A DNA stretch of 64,000 nt from the NCBI RefSeq assembly GCF_013370205.1, contig NZ_JABWGV010000005.1:1-64000 (forward strand), in the 5' to 3' direction. Both the position numbers and the translations under genes were made by a program. Of this stretch, positions 8,716-18,275 are shown in pieces. The notes under the pieces were generated by a model, which did not search any database, was not told the origin of the DNA, and saw nothing but the letters and a program-made list of their open reading frames with translations. Within the stretch, counting starts at the first letter, position 1, and every line of letters starts with the position of its first letter. The stretch comes from Qipengyuania atrilutea. GTDB lineage: Bacteria; Pseudomonadota; Alphaproteobacteria; Sphingomonadales; Sphingomonadaceae.

Positions 8716-10652
8716 TCTTCGTTGTTCGGTTCTACCACTGCCAGCACTGTCTCGACCTGAACCTGCCCGCCTTCGCTGGCATTGAGTTCGGTCACGGTAC
8801 CGTCGAAGGGAGCGGTGAGGGCATGTTCCATCTTCATGGCTTCGAGCACCAACAGCCGCTGGCCCGCGGTGACGCTGTCGCCCTCCGCCACATCGACCGC
8901 GATGACTTTGCCCGGCATCGGGGCGATGATCGCCCCGTCTGCGGCGGAGGCGTGGCCTCCTTCTACGCGCGGTTCGGCTGCGAAGTAATGAGACAGGCTC
9001 TCGCCTTTCTGGACCCAGACCCCCTTCTTGCGCCAATTGCGCTCGCTAGGTTTATGAATACCGGTTTGCTCAAGATCGACCGCTTCAGCGCGTCCATCGA
9101 CCGAGAACCGAACCTTGCGGTTTGCGGGACCGTTCAGACGAAAGCCGAACATCGAGTTGAAGCGATCCCTACCGACCGGTGCCCAACCCACCTGCCCGTA
9201 GGCGTCAGTCAAAGGGGCAAGCATCTTGGTGGCGAGATGAGGCTCAAGGTATGCGAGCGCCCCAGCACCCAGCGCCTCCTTCGGAATCTCGATATCGGTC
9301 AGCGTTTCGCCTCGTCGCTCGATCAAGCCGGTGTCGAGGTCTGCCGCGATGAACGCCTTATCTGCCAGACAGCTCGCCAAAAAAACCGCGTTCGACTTGA
9401 CGGGAAAGACCCATGCGGACTGGATCATCTCCAGCAGAAGCTCACGCGCCGCTTCTCGGTCTTCGCCACGAGCGACCAGTTTTGCAATCATCGGGTCGTA
9501 GTTCGGGCTGATCTCGTCTCCCTCTTCGACGCCGGTTTCGATGCGGCCCTCGTGGCCAAGATCGAAATGGTCGAGCCGCCCCGTGCTCGGCAAGAACCCC
9601 TTCGCCGGGTCTTCCGCATAGAGCCGCGCCTCAATCGCGTGGCCGTTGATCGACAGCTCGTCCTGCCGCTTGGGCAGTGGCTCGCCACTCGCAACCCTCA
9701 GCTGCCATTCGACCAGATCGACGTTGGTGATCTCTTCCGTAACGGGGTGCTCCACCTGCAACCGGGTGTTCATCTCCATGAAGAAAATGCGATCGGCGTG
9801 CAGTCCTTCGCTGGCATCCGCAATGAACTCGATCGTGCCTGCGCCCTCGTAATCGACCGCTTTCGCCGCGCGCACGGCAGCGGCGCAGATCGCCTCGCGG
9901 GTGGCTTCGTCCATCCCAGGGGCGGGGGCTTCCTCGATCACCTTCTGGTGGCGGCGCTGAAGCGAGCAGTCGCGTTCGAACAGGTGGACGACATTTCCGT
10001 GGCTGTCGCCGAACACCTGCACTTCGATATGACGCGGCGAGGTGATCCACTTTTCGAGGATCACGTCGTCATTGCCAAAGCTGGCCTTCGCCTCGCGGCG
10101 GCAGGATTCGAGTGCGGAAAGGAAGTCCTCCGCATCTTCTACCTTGCGCATTCCCTTGCCGCCACCACCCGCGACCGCCTTGATCAGTACGGGATAGCCG
10201 ATCGCGTCGGCTTCCTGCTTTAGCCGCTCCGCGCTCTGATCCTCGCCGTCGTAGCCAGGGGTGACGGGTACGCCAGCCTCGCGCATGAGCTTCTTGGCGG
10301 CGTCCTTCAAACCCATGGCGCGGATCGCGGCGGGCGGTGCGCCGACCCAGATCAGTCCGGCGTCCATTACTGCTTGGGCGAAATCGGCGTTTTCCGAAAG
10401 AAAGCCGTATCCCGGATGGATGGCTTCCGCCCCGGTTTCCTTCGCCGCAACGATGATCTTCTCGCCAACGAGATAGCTTTCCGCAGCGGGCGAGGGGCCG
10501 ATATGGACCGCCTCGTCGGCCTGCCTAACATGCAGCGCCCTTGCATCGGCATTGGAATAAACCGCAACGGTGGCGATCCCCATCTCCCGCGCGGTGCGGA
10601 TGATGCGGCAGGCAATTTCGCCGCGATTGGCGATGAGGAGTTTGGAAATCAT
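8712..10652 (-). CDS. Biotin-dependent acyl-CoA carboxylase alpha subunit (3-methylcrotonyl-CoA carboxylase type)
   Basis: A 646-residue fused biotin carboxylase plus biotin carrier protein. The ATP-grasp carboxylase half begins KLLIANRGEIACRIIRTA, has the glycine loop KAVAGGGGKGMR and continues through EMNTRLQVEHPVTE. The C-terminal biotinyl domain contains LEAMKMEHA, whose lysine is biotinylated. Length and the N-terminal pattern fit the methylcrotonyl-CoA carboxylase alpha family (leucine and acyclic terpene breakdown), but propionyl-CoA or other acyl-CoA carboxylases cannot be excluded. No beta subunit is in the window. It starts 36 bp after the crtB stop on the same strand, so readthrough from the crt operon is possible. 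Confidence 0.85.
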   Translation of the reverse strand: MISKLLIANRGEIACRIIRTAREMGIATVAVYSNADARALHVRQADEAVHIGPSPAAESYLVGEKIIVAAKETGAEAIHPGYGFLSENADFAQAVMDAGLIWVGAPPAAIRAMGLKDAAKKLMREAGVPVTPGYDGEDQSAERLKQEADAIGYPVLIKAVAGGGGKGMRKVEDAEDFLSALESCRREAKASFGNDDVILEKWITSPRHIEVQVFGDSHGNVVHLFERDCSLQRRHQKVIEEAPAPGMDEATREAICAAAVRAAKAVDYEGAGTIEFIADASEGLHADRIFFMEMNTRLQVEHPVTEEITNVDLVEWQLRVASGEPLPKRQDELSINGHAIEARLYAEDPAKGFLPSTGRLDHFDLGHEGRIETGVEEGDEISPNYDPMIAKLVARGEDREAARELLLEMIQSAWVFPVKSNAVFLASCLADKAFIAADLDTGLIERRGETLTDIEIPKEALGAGALAYLEPHLATKMLAPLTDAYGQVGWAPVGRDRFNSMFGFRLNGPANRKVRFSVDGRAEAVDLEQTGIHKPSERNWRKKGVWVQKGESLSHYFAAEPRVEGGHASAADGAIIAPMPGKVIAVDVAEGDSVTAGQRLLVLEAMKMEHALTAPFDGTVTELNASEGGQVQVETVLAVVEPNNED

Positions 10653-10688
10653 GAAGAAGCGCTAGACCCGTTCAGGCGCTCCATCAAG

Positions 10689-11666
10689 CTACCAGCCCTT
10701 GACCGGCTCTAGGTCCGCTCTAGTCCACTTAGGCATCGGCTCTGGTCGCTTAGGCCGGTTTATTAGCGCTTCGAAGAACGCAGCGATGACGTGCCCGATT
10801 TTGGCGAACGGACCGATGACGACGCGGCGATTCCAAGCGTTCTGACCGCGGTCCAGCACCTTGTGCCCGATCGCGCCATAAATGCGCGCCGCCGAAAGGA
10901 TCGCCCAGCGCTGCCGAAAGCGCAGCTTGGCCGCGCCGAGCCGAGAAGCAGCAATATGCCGGTCCATCCGCTCGATCATACGCGGCATGAGCGAAGCAAG
11001 CTTGAAGCGGTTGTGCGGCTTGGCGTGCTGGCCCGGCGCAAGGTCTTTCTCGACCAGCCAGTTGTCAGGCAGATAGCAGCGTCCAGCGGCGTCATCCTCA
11101 ACGATATCGCGAGAAATATTCGCTAGCTGAAAAGCGAGGCCGAGGTCACACGCGCGGTCCATGACTTCGCTCTCGTCTTCGGACACGCCCATGACGCGGG
11201 CCATCATCACGCCGACTGCGCCGGCGACGTAATAGCAGTAGCGCATCATGTCGCCGTCGGTGCGCGGCTGCCAGTCCGATGCATCGAGCGCGAAACCGGA
11301 AATGACATGGTCTGCCATGTCGCGGGTTATCCCGCACTCTGCCGCAACCATCCCGAAGCCGTCGAACGCGGGGTCGGCGGTCGGCTGACCGTCGAAGGCG
11401 CGGCGAGTGAGCACCCGGATGGCCTCGATCCGGTCCTGCCGGTTCTTCTGGTCGCCCAGTTCGCCGCCCATGTCCTGATTGTCGGCGATGTCGTCGCAGC
11501 GGCGGCACCATGCGTAAAGAAGCCATACGCGCTCACGCGTGGTCCGATCGAACAACGAAGATGCCACGGCAAAGCTGCGTGATCCGAGCTTGATCGACTG
11601 GTGCGCCTTCTCAACCAGATTGGCACGGCTGCGCCCCCCGCCGAACTGGGCAGGCGTGTCGCGCAT
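10689..11666 (-). CDS. crtB: Phytoene synthase
   Basis: Condenses two geranylgeranyl diphosphates to phytoene, the first committed carotenoid step. The all-helical trans-prenyltransferase fold shows both Asp-rich motifs: RRCDDIADNQD near residue 60 and SRDIVEDDAAGRCYLP near residue 175. The ATG at 11666 gives 325 residues, close to bacterial CrtB, and places the conserved HQSIKLGSRSF segment near residue 25. An in-frame ATG at 11762 would add 32 untypical residues; neither start has a convincing ribosome site. It is the last carotenoid gene of a minus-strand operon. Confidence 0.9.
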   Translation of the reverse strand: MRDTPAQFGGGRSRANLVEKAHQSIKLGSRSFAVASSLFDRTTRERVWLLYAWCRRCDDIADNQDMGGELGDQKNRQDRIEAIRVLTRRAFDGQPTADPAFDGFGMVAAECGITRDMADHVISGFALDASDWQPRTDGDMMRYCYYVAGAVGVMMARVMGVSEDESEVMDRACDLGLAFQLANISRDIVEDDAAGRCYLPDNWLVEKDLAPGQHAKPHNRFKLASLMPRMIERMDRHIAASRLGAAKLRFRQRWAILSAARIYGAIGHKVLDRGQNAWNRRVVIGPFAKIGHVIAAFFEALINRPKRPEPMPKWTRADLEPVKGW

Positions 11667-11781
11667 GACACGCGAGGGGGAAAGAAGACGATCTCGGGCC
11701 AAGAAATTATCGGACTGATTGACTATGCAAGCGCGGTTTACCTCAATCGCGGCATGAGGCAATGTGGTTGATAATTCGTGA

Positions 11782-12372
11782 TCACAGGTCCTTTGCGGAC
11801 ATCTGGAAGATCGGCGTATGCGCCGTGTAGCTGCGCAGCCGTTCGAGAAGAGTCCCGATATTGTCTGCCGCTACGATAATGTTCTGATGCGCGGGACGGA
11901 TGAACCCGACTTCGCTCATCCGCTTGTTGAACGCGATGAGATGGTCGTAGAATCCAAAGGCATTGAGCAAGCCAACCGGCTTCGTGTGGTAGCCGAGCTG
12001 AGCCCAGCTGACCGCTTCCCATAGCTCGTCCATCGTGCCGACACCGCCAGGCAGGGTCACGAAACCGTCGCTCAGATCGGTAAAACGCGCCTTGCGCTCG
12101 TGCATCCCGGAGACCTTGTAGAGCTCGGTGCAATCGTGGTTTGCAACTTCGCTGCTTGCGAGAGCTTCGGGAATGATGCCGATGACCTCGCCGCCCCCTT
12201 CGAGCGCGCCGGTGGCGACCGCGCCCATGAGGCCGAGCCGTCCGCCGCCGTAAACCGTACCGATGCCAGCTTCGGCAAGCGTCCGGCCCACTTCGCGTGC
12301 CAATTCCATGTAGCGCGGATCGGCTGGCGTTGCAGAACCGCAGTAGACGGCAAGCCGCTTCAGTTCCTTCAT
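11782..12372 (-). CDS. LOG-family nucleotide phosphoribohydrolase, inside the crt operon
   Basis: A 196-residue protein of the LOG (TIGR00730) family. Characterised members cleave cytokinin riboside 5'-monophosphates or AMP to a free base and ribose 5-phosphate. The Rossmann-like nucleotide site is visible in YGGGRLGLMG near residue 42, and the hallmark PGGVGTMDELWEA lies near residue 103. Its ATG overlaps the crtI stop by four bases (ATGA), so it is translationally coupled to carotenoid genes. No cytokinin pathway is visible nearby, so the natural substrate is open; purine nucleotide turnover is an alternative. Confidence 0.85.
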   Translation of the reverse strand: MKELKRLAVYCGSATPADPRYMELAREVGRTLAEAGIGTVYGGGRLGLMGAVATGALEGGGEVIGIIPEALASSEVANHDCTELYKVSGMHERKARFTDLSDGFVTLPGGVGTMDELWEAVSWAQLGYHTKPVGLLNAFGFYDHLIAFNKRMSEVGFIRPAHQNIIVAADNIGTLLERLRSYTAHTPIFQMSAKDL

Positions 12373-13940
12373 GAAACGGCAAGATCCTCGAGCATCAGGC
12401 CGGCGGTCGCCTTCGCGCTACCGACGACGCCGGGGATGCCGGCGCCCGGATGCGTCCCGGCACCGACAAGGTAGAAGTTCTTGAGCACGTCGTCCCTGTT
12501 GTGGCCGCGGAACCAAGCGCTTTGCGTCAGGACAGGCTCCAGGCTGAAAGCGCTACCGAGGTGCGCGTTCAGATCGCCGGCGAAGTCGGTCGGCGCATAA
12601 TGAAACTTGGTGACGATGCGGTCATGAATGTCCGGGATCAGCCGGCGCCCGACCTCGTCGAGAATGCGCTTTTCCAGCATCGGACCCACCTCGTTCCAGT
12701 CGACTGCCAGCTTGCCCATATGCGCAACGGGAACGAGGGCGTAGAAGGTGCTCTTTCCTTCCGGCGCCATGCCGGGATCGCTCACAGTAGGGTGGTGCAG
12801 GTAGATCGAGAAGTCGCGCGGCAAAACGCCGTGGTCGTAAATGTCTTCAAGCAGCCCTTTGTAACGCGGACCGAACAGAATCATGTGGTGCGGAATGCCT
12901 GGCCAGGAACCCTCTACACCGAAGTGGACCACGAACAGGCCGGGCGAAAAGCTTTTCCGTCCAAGCTTCTTCGCGTAATCCGCACCGCGCTTCGAACCAG
13001 CCAGAAGGTCCTTGTAGGAGTGCATTATGTCGGCATTGCTGGCGACTGCATCGAAGCGTTCGCGCCAACCGCTTTCGGTCTCAACTTCCGTGGCCTTATT
13101 GCCAAGCGTATGGACGCGCTTCACCCCGTCGCCTAGGCGCATGGTTCCGCCGAGCCGCTCGAACTGCGTCACCATTGCCGCGATCAGGCGGTTCGTGCCG
13201 CCCTTTGCCCACCAAACGCCGCCGTCTTTCTCCAACTTGTGGATAAGTGCGTAGATCGCGCTCGTCTTCATGGGGTTTCCGCCGACGAGAAGCGTATGAA
13301 ACGAGAGCGCCTCGCGCAGCTTCTCGTTCTTCACGAAGCTCGAGACCATCGAATAGACGCTGCGGTACGCCTGCTTTTTCGCAAGAGCGGGTGCAGCCTT
13401 CAGCATGGACTTGAAATCGAGGAACGGTACGTGACCGAGCTTTACGTAGCCTTCCTCGTAGACCCCCGCAGCATAATCGAGGAAGCGCTGATAACCCGCC
13501 ACGTCTTCGGGGTTAAGGCGTGCGATCTCTTCGAAGAGGCTCTTCTCGTCGTTCGAATAATCGAAACTCGTCCCGTCCGGCCAGTTCAGGCGGTAGAAGG
13601 GCATGACCGGCACCAGTTCTATGTCGTCGGACATGTCACGTCCGGTCAACGCCCATAGTTCCTGCAGGCACGGCGGATCGGTTATGACGGTAGGACCGCC
13701 GTCGAAGGTGAAGCCTTCCTTTTCCCAGTAGTACGCACGTCCGCCCGCCTTGTCGCGTTTCTCGACGACAGTAGTGGCGATCCCCGCGCCTTGCAGCCGA
13801 ATGGCAAGGGCTAGCCCCCCAAATCCGGCCCCGACGACGCAGGCGGTCTTGCCGGCGAAATTCGCACCGCGCGTTTGCAGGGGGACTTGCGCCGGGTCCA
13901 GCCCGGGAAGCCGTGTATCGATATCGGTCTGGGCGTTCAT
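12369..13940 (-). CDS. crtI: Phytoene desaturase
   Basis: A 523-residue FAD-dependent desaturase that converts phytoene through several steps to lycopene. The N-terminal dinucleotide-binding motif is CVVGAGFGGLALAIRLQGAG (about residues 35-54). The C-terminal FAD signature GAGTHPGAGIPGVVGSAKAT lies just before the end. The order crtY-crtI-LOG-crtB on the minus strand has ATGA overlaps at both crtI ends, so all four should be one transcript. Start is fixed by the overlap with crtY. Confidence 0.94.
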   Translation of the reverse strand: MNAQTDIDTRLPGLDPAQVPLQTRGANFAGKTACVVGAGFGGLALAIRLQGAGIATTVVEKRDKAGGRAYYWEKEGFTFDGGPTVITDPPCLQELWALTGRDMSDDIELVPVMPFYRLNWPDGTSFDYSNDEKSLFEEIARLNPEDVAGYQRFLDYAAGVYEEGYVKLGHVPFLDFKSMLKAAPALAKKQAYRSVYSMVSSFVKNEKLREALSFHTLLVGGNPMKTSAIYALIHKLEKDGGVWWAKGGTNRLIAAMVTQFERLGGTMRLGDGVKRVHTLGNKATEVETESGWRERFDAVASNADIMHSYKDLLAGSKRGADYAKKLGRKSFSPGLFVVHFGVEGSWPGIPHHMILFGPRYKGLLEDIYDHGVLPRDFSIYLHHPTVSDPGMAPEGKSTFYALVPVAHMGKLAVDWNEVGPMLEKRILDEVGRRLIPDIHDRIVTKFHYAPTDFAGDLNAHLGSAFSLEPVLTQSAWFRGHNRDDVLKNFYLVGAGTHPGAGIPGVVGSAKATAGLMLEDLAVS

Positions 13941-15133
13941 GAAGTTCTCTCCTGCGTGAGCGGACGCGCTTTGTCACGCAATAGTGTGCTTACCGCCCTC
14001 GTTACGGGAACGGGCGGCTTGCCGATAAGTATCCGGGCCTTGTCGAACGAGGTCGAGCGCCCCGCATAGAACCGCTCGATCAGCGCGTCCGGCAAGCGGT
14101 AGAAGTGTTCGAAGACCTTGTAACGCTCAGCCGGATCGGCCGCTCCGAACAACATGGTGCCGAGCAGCCGGTAGAAGGCGGTATCTTTCCAGAATGTCTG
14201 AGCCTTGCTTTCAAGCATGGCAGACAGGTCGCTTTGTCTGCCATTACTAAAGGCTTCGGCGATTTCGATGGCCGTCTGTACCGCAATCGGCATCGTGTAA
14301 CTGGTCAGCGGATGCATGAAGCCCCCGCGCGCCCCCGCCAAGGCCACGCCGACGGTGCGGTGAGCCTGCTGGAAAGCAGCGAAATCGCCGCCGGTGACAA
14401 CCGGCAGCGAGCCGGTCTCCTCATGTACTACCGTACCGCTCCAGTGGTTTGCGCCAACGTAATCCGCGATCCGCTGGCGGAGCGTCTCGGTATCGAGGTG
14501 CGGCAGGTCCTGATAATAGGTATCCTCGATGAAAATTTGGTCCGGTCCCATCGGGAGGACGTAAACGAAGCGGTAGCCGCCGAGCTGTTCGACCGCCGCA
14601 TCCATTATGATCGGGCGGGTCAATCCATGCGGCCGGTCCAGCCGCCAATGCTGGCCCAGGAACACCTGCCAACCGCCGTTCAATCCAGGCGCTTCGGTTA
14701 TTCCGCGGCAATCGATCACATGCGCGGCATCGACCATGTCTCCGCTATCGAGACGTACTTCATTGGCAGCCACGCTCGTCACGCTCGCGCCAGTAACAAT
14801 GCTTCCCTGATTTAACCGGCGTTCCAAGACGTCGGCGAATTCGTCCGAACCCAAGGAGCGGTAGTCCGAAGAAAGGCTGCGCGCGTAGGCCGGAAAGCGG
14901 ACATCGTAGCCGCCCTGCCAGGCCTCATGGTCGAACTCCGCCATCAGAGCCGTTCCGTCTTGGTTGAGATCGCTTTCGAACCAGCTCCAACGGTGATTAC
15001 CGCCGAGCCGTTCGCCCGCTTCGATCAATATCACCTCGAGGTCTGGAAGAGAGCGCTGCAGCGCAAGGGCGATCAGTCCGCCGGACAGTCCGCCGCCGAC
15101 GATCGCCACATCCGTTTTGCGCTTGAGTTCCAC
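13937..15133 (-). CDS. crtY: Lycopene cyclase (CrtY type)
   Basis: A 398-residue flavoprotein that closes the beta-ionone rings of lycopene to give beta-carotene. The Rossmann motif DVAIVGGGLSGGLIALALQ is at the N-terminus. Other CrtY signatures are GNHRWSWF, QHWRLDRPHGLTRPIIMDA and a PMGPDQIFIEDTYY segment. The GTG at 15133 is chosen because AAGG lies upstream and the Rossmann fold begins a few residues later; upstream in-frame ATGs would overlap the divergent outer-membrane gene. It is the first gene of the operon, so the promoter should lie in 15134-15245. No crtZ or crtW is in the window. Confidence 0.92.
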   Translation of the reverse strand: MELKRKTDVAIVGGGLSGGLIALALQRSLPDLEVILIEAGERLGGNHRWSWFESDLNQDGTALMAEFDHEAWQGGYDVRFPAYARSLSSDYRSLGSDEFADVLERRLNQGSIVTGASVTSVAANEVRLDSGDMVDAAHVIDCRGITEAPGLNGGWQVFLGQHWRLDRPHGLTRPIIMDAAVEQLGGYRFVYVLPMGPDQIFIEDTYYQDLPHLDTETLRQRIADYVGANHWSGTVVHEETGSLPVVTGGDFAAFQQAHRTVGVALAGARGGFMHPLTSYTMPIAVQTAIEIAEAFSNGRQSDLSAMLESKAQTFWKDTAFYRLLGTMLFGAADPAERYKVFEHFYRLPDALIERFYAGRSTSFDKARILIGKPPVPVTRAVSTLLRDKARPLTQERTS

Positions 15134-15245
15134 GCCTACGGCCTTAACCGCGATGTCAAGGCGGAGCAATGCGGTAGACCTTGGGCTTTGGAACGCGGGC
15201 GCGGCGGCGCTGTTGTAGCAGGTGAAACCCGAGGGATTTACGATC

Positions 15246-16154
15246 ATGACCAACCATTTTACCATTCGCGGAATGGCGCTTGCGCTGCCTGCAATTCTTA
15301 TTTCAAGTGCTTCATGGGCGCAGGACGGACAAAGCGGGGTCAACGCATCACCGGTTCCGGACCTCGAGACGCCGGAAACCGCGAACGATATCGGGCCGAC
15401 GGTGTTCGACGGCGACTGGGTGACGATCGGTATCGGCGCCAGCTATGGCCCATCCTATGACGGTTCGGACGATTACGTCGTATCGGTTCTGCCGGTCGTG
15501 CAAGGGTCGGTAAGCGGTATCGACATCAGCCCGAGGGCCGGCGGCCTGGCGCTCGATTTCGTACCGAACTCGGGCGCCGGTCCGAACATCGATGCAGGCG
15601 TCGCCGCGCGGATCAGGCGCAACCGGGCAAGCAACATCGAGGACCCGGTAGTGGAATCTCTCGGCGAGCTCGACACTGCGATCGAGGTCGGGCCGACGGT
15701 TGGTATCGGCTTTCCCGCCGTCCTCAACCCATACGATACGCTGAGCTTCACGGTCGACGCGAAATGGGACGTGGCCGACGCGCACGATGGCGTCGTGCTA
15801 TCTCCAAGCGCGACCTACTTCACGCCGCTTAGCCGGGCAGCCTTCGCCTCGCTCAGCCTGAGCGCAGAATACGCAGACGATGATTTTGCGGAGTACTATT
15901 TCACCGTCTCGCCTAGTGATGCGGCCATAAGCGGCTTGCCGCAGTTCGATGCCGATGGCGGCTTCAACAAGGCGAGTGTAACCTTGTTGTCCGGATACGA
16001 TCTCAGCGGAGACGCGACGGACGGCGGCTTCGCGGTCCTGGCACTCGTGAGCTATTCGCATATGCTTGGGGATGCGAAGGATACGCCGTTCACCAGCGTC
16101 AGAGGCGATGCCGACCAGTATTTCGTCGGAGCCGGGATCGGCTATACGTTCTAG
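15246..16154 (+). CDS. MipA/OmpV-family outer-membrane protein
   Basis: A 302-residue predicted beta-barrel with a signal peptide (cleavage after SSASWA near residue 25). Family features are the DWVTIGIGASYGPSYDGSDDY opening, alternating strand patterns and a C-terminal aromatic residue (GIGYTF), the usual Bam recognition end. MipA/OmpV proteins are outer-membrane scaffold or pore proteins of uncertain role. A GTG at 15222 is a possible longer start; the ATG at 15246 gives the cleaner signal peptide. It is divergent from crtY and convergent with the S9 peptidase. Confidence 0.85.
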   Translation: MTNHFTIRGMALALPAILISSASWAQDGQSGVNASPVPDLETPETANDIGPTVFDGDWVTIGIGASYGPSYDGSDDYVVSVLPVVQGSVSGIDISPRAGGLALDFVPNSGAGPNIDAGVAARIRRNRASNIEDPVVESLGELDTAIEVGPTVGIGFPAVLNPYDTLSFTVDAKWDVADAHDGVVLSPSATYFTPLSRAAFASLSLSAEYADDDFAEYYFTVSPSDAAISGLPQFDADGGFNKASVTLLSGYDLSGDATDGGFAVLALVSYSHMLGDAKDTPFTSVRGDADQYFVGAGIGYTF

Positions 16155-16161
16155 AACGAAC

Positions 16162-16200
16162 GACCGGGAGAGGCAGCTCTCGAAGCCGCCCATCCCGGTC
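16162..16200. terminator. Inverted repeat between convergent genes
   Basis: GACCGGGA (16162-16169) and TCCCGGTC (16193-16200) form an 8-bp stem between the MipA/OmpV stop and the S9 peptidase stop. The long loop can fold internally (GAGAGG..). There is no T-tract on either strand, so a role as a bidirectional transcript end is only suggested by position. Confidence 0.35.
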
Positions 16201-16208
16201 ATTGACTA

Positions 16209-18275
16209 TCAATCGTCGGTGTCGTCACTCGCTGCGCCAGTCGTGCCAGATGGCAGGTCGGGGCGCGGTCCGGGCATTGCCGCATTACGGTTGCCGGTCT
16301 TCAGATAGGTGTCGAACCAGTCCATCATGCGAAGATTGTAGTCATACCGAGCGGCAGCACGTGAGTTGCCGTGACCTTCGCCGGGATACAGCACTAGTCG
16401 GACGGGCGTGTCGGGCTTCCTCACCTTAATGCTGCGATAGAGCTCGTAGCTTTGCGAGGGTGCGACGCGCGGATCGTCGGCGCCGTGCATGATCAGGATC
16501 GGCGTTTCCGCTTTGTCGACATGGTAGATCGGTGAAACCTCGAGCATGCCCTGCCAGTCTTCCCACGGCCAGGCGCGGCTGTGCACATTGTACATCTCGT
16601 ACGGAATGTCCGTCGTGCCGAACTTGCTTATTTGATTGGAGATGCCGACGAACATCACGCTGGCGGCAAACTCCTCGCTTTGCGCGGTCGCGCCCCACGC
16701 GCTGGCGTAACCGCCGTAGGAACCGCCGGTGATACCGGTGCGGTCCGGATCGGTAATTCCCGCTTCGACCAGCGCACGCTTCGCGTCGACAATGTCGGTG
16801 AACTCCGGATCGGTGTAATTGCCTTGATGCTGTTTGGAGAAGGCCGTGCCGTAACCGGTGGAGCCGCGGTAATTGGGTAGAAAGACGGCATATCCCTGTC
16901 CGGCCGCAACTTGGCCCGGTTTGCTGTAGCCTGTTTGCCAACCGTTCGACTCGTGCGCTTCGGGTCCGCCGTGAATGTTCAGAATGGTCGGCGCTCCGCC
17001 GCGGGGCGCTCCTCCGACCGGCTCGATAAGAACGCCTTCTACCTGCTGACCGTCGCGTGCGGTGTAGGTCATCGTCCGCTGCTTGCCGAAATCGATTTCC
17101 GACAGCCATGGATTGTGCGTGGTGATACGTACGAACCTGTCCCCATCCATCCGGAACAGTTCCGGCGGATGCATGGGCGAATGCGCTTCGACTGCGATCG
17201 TGTTGCCGTTTGCCTCGACGTTGGTGAGGATAAGGTTGCGCGGATCAACTTCCGACAGACGGTTCCCTTCCGCATCATATGTACGGAAACGGCTTTGCGC
17301 GCCGACATGAACGATCGTCGCCAGCCTGCCGTCGCTGAGCCATTCCGTATCGACCGTCGCTTCGGGCGCACCGGCATTGATCGCGCGGAACGTGCCGGTA
17401 TCGATATCCACATAGTGAAGCGTCGTTGCGGCGGGGTCGTTCATATCTATCCCGGCAACGAGGGACAATTGCTGTCCGTCCGGGGAAATCTCGACGTCCT
17501 CGATCTTACCTGGAGTTTCGACGACCGCGGTAATTCTGCCGCTGGTGAGGTCTAGGATATGAATGCGTTTCTTTGTATAGCTGTCATCGACGTTCGGGGT
17601 CGGTGCGCTTTCGATGATGGCGCGCCGTCCGTCCGGGGCGACCTTGAATGCGCTGACATAGCCCGGAATGGTTATCTGAACCGGCTCGGCATCGACTTCG
17701 CTACCGGCGTTGGCGCGGAACAGGCGGTTCAGCTTCGCTTCTTCTTCATAGACAATAGCGTTAAAGCCGGCCTTGCTTTCGCCGGTACGCTCCATGTCCT
17801 CTTCGGGACCGGCAAGCAGATAAAGCGCTGTTCCTGTCGGTGCCCACGCGTAGGTACCGACATTGGCTCCGTCGATTTCGGCAAGCTTGCGATAGGCCCC
17901 GCCGTCGACCGGAATGCCCCAAACCGCGCGCTTTTCGTCATCCTTCGTCCAAAGAAACGAGATCATGCGCCCGTCTGGCGAGAACTCTATCCCCGATACG
18001 TTCATGTCGGCAGGAAGGAAGTCGCGCGGGTCGCTTCCCGGATTGACGAGCTTGAGCTGCTGCTTCGTCGAACCGTTTTCTTCCCCTTCGGTGATGTCGG
18101 GTAGGCGCGCAGTCGTGTAGGCAATCAGTTGGCCATCAGACGATACTTCAATCGAACCGACGCTTTCCAGCTTGGCGACATCTTCCGGGGTCATGGGACG
18201 CGCATCGAGTGGCTCTGCGGCAAGGACCGCTGACGCAAGCAGGCTCGCGGAAAGAAGTGTCGAACGATATGTCAT
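16209..18275 (-). CDS. Exported S9-family prolyl oligopeptidase / dipeptidyl aminopeptidase
   Basis: A 688-residue serine peptidase with a Sec signal peptide (about residues 1-20). Residues 25-400 carry WD40/TolB-like propeller repeats (SSDGQLIAYTT, SPDGRMISF, SPDGQQLSL). The C-terminal alpha/beta hydrolase has the nucleophile in GGSYGGYAS, the acid in GADDPRVA and the His in GEGHGNSRA. Such enzymes release dipeptides or cut after proline in short peptides, in the periplasm. Start 18275 is supported by AGGGAGAA about ten bases upstream. It is divergent, 137 bp apart, from an exported amidohydrolase that may act on the same products. Confidence 0.92.
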   Translation of the reverse strand: MTYRSTLLSASLLASAVLAAEPLDARPMTPEDVAKLESVGSIEVSSDGQLIAYTTARLPDITEGEENGSTKQQLKLVNPGSDPRDFLPADMNVSGIEFSPDGRMISFLWTKDDEKRAVWGIPVDGGAYRKLAEIDGANVGTYAWAPTGTALYLLAGPEEDMERTGESKAGFNAIVYEEEAKLNRLFRANAGSEVDAEPVQITIPGYVSAFKVAPDGRRAIIESAPTPNVDDSYTKKRIHILDLTSGRITAVVETPGKIEDVEISPDGQQLSLVAGIDMNDPAATTLHYVDIDTGTFRAINAGAPEATVDTEWLSDGRLATIVHVGAQSRFRTYDAEGNRLSEVDPRNLILTNVEANGNTIAVEAHSPMHPPELFRMDGDRFVRITTHNPWLSEIDFGKQRTMTYTARDGQQVEGVLIEPVGGAPRGGAPTILNIHGGPEAHESNGWQTGYSKPGQVAAGQGYAVFLPNYRGSTGYGTAFSKQHQGNYTDPEFTDIVDAKRALVEAGITDPDRTGITGGSYGGYASAWGATAQSEEFAASVMFVGISNQISKFGTTDIPYEMYNVHSRAWPWEDWQGMLEVSPIYHVDKAETPILIMHGADDPRVAPSQSYELYRSIKVRKPDTPVRLVLYPGEGHGNSRAAARYDYNLRMMDWFDTYLKTGNRNAAMPGPRPDLPSGTTGAASDDTDD

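Noticed and set aside
10653-10688. AGCGC/GCGCT in the crtB-carboxylase gap as a terminator
   Set aside because: The stem is only five base pairs with a 13-base loop and no T-tract.
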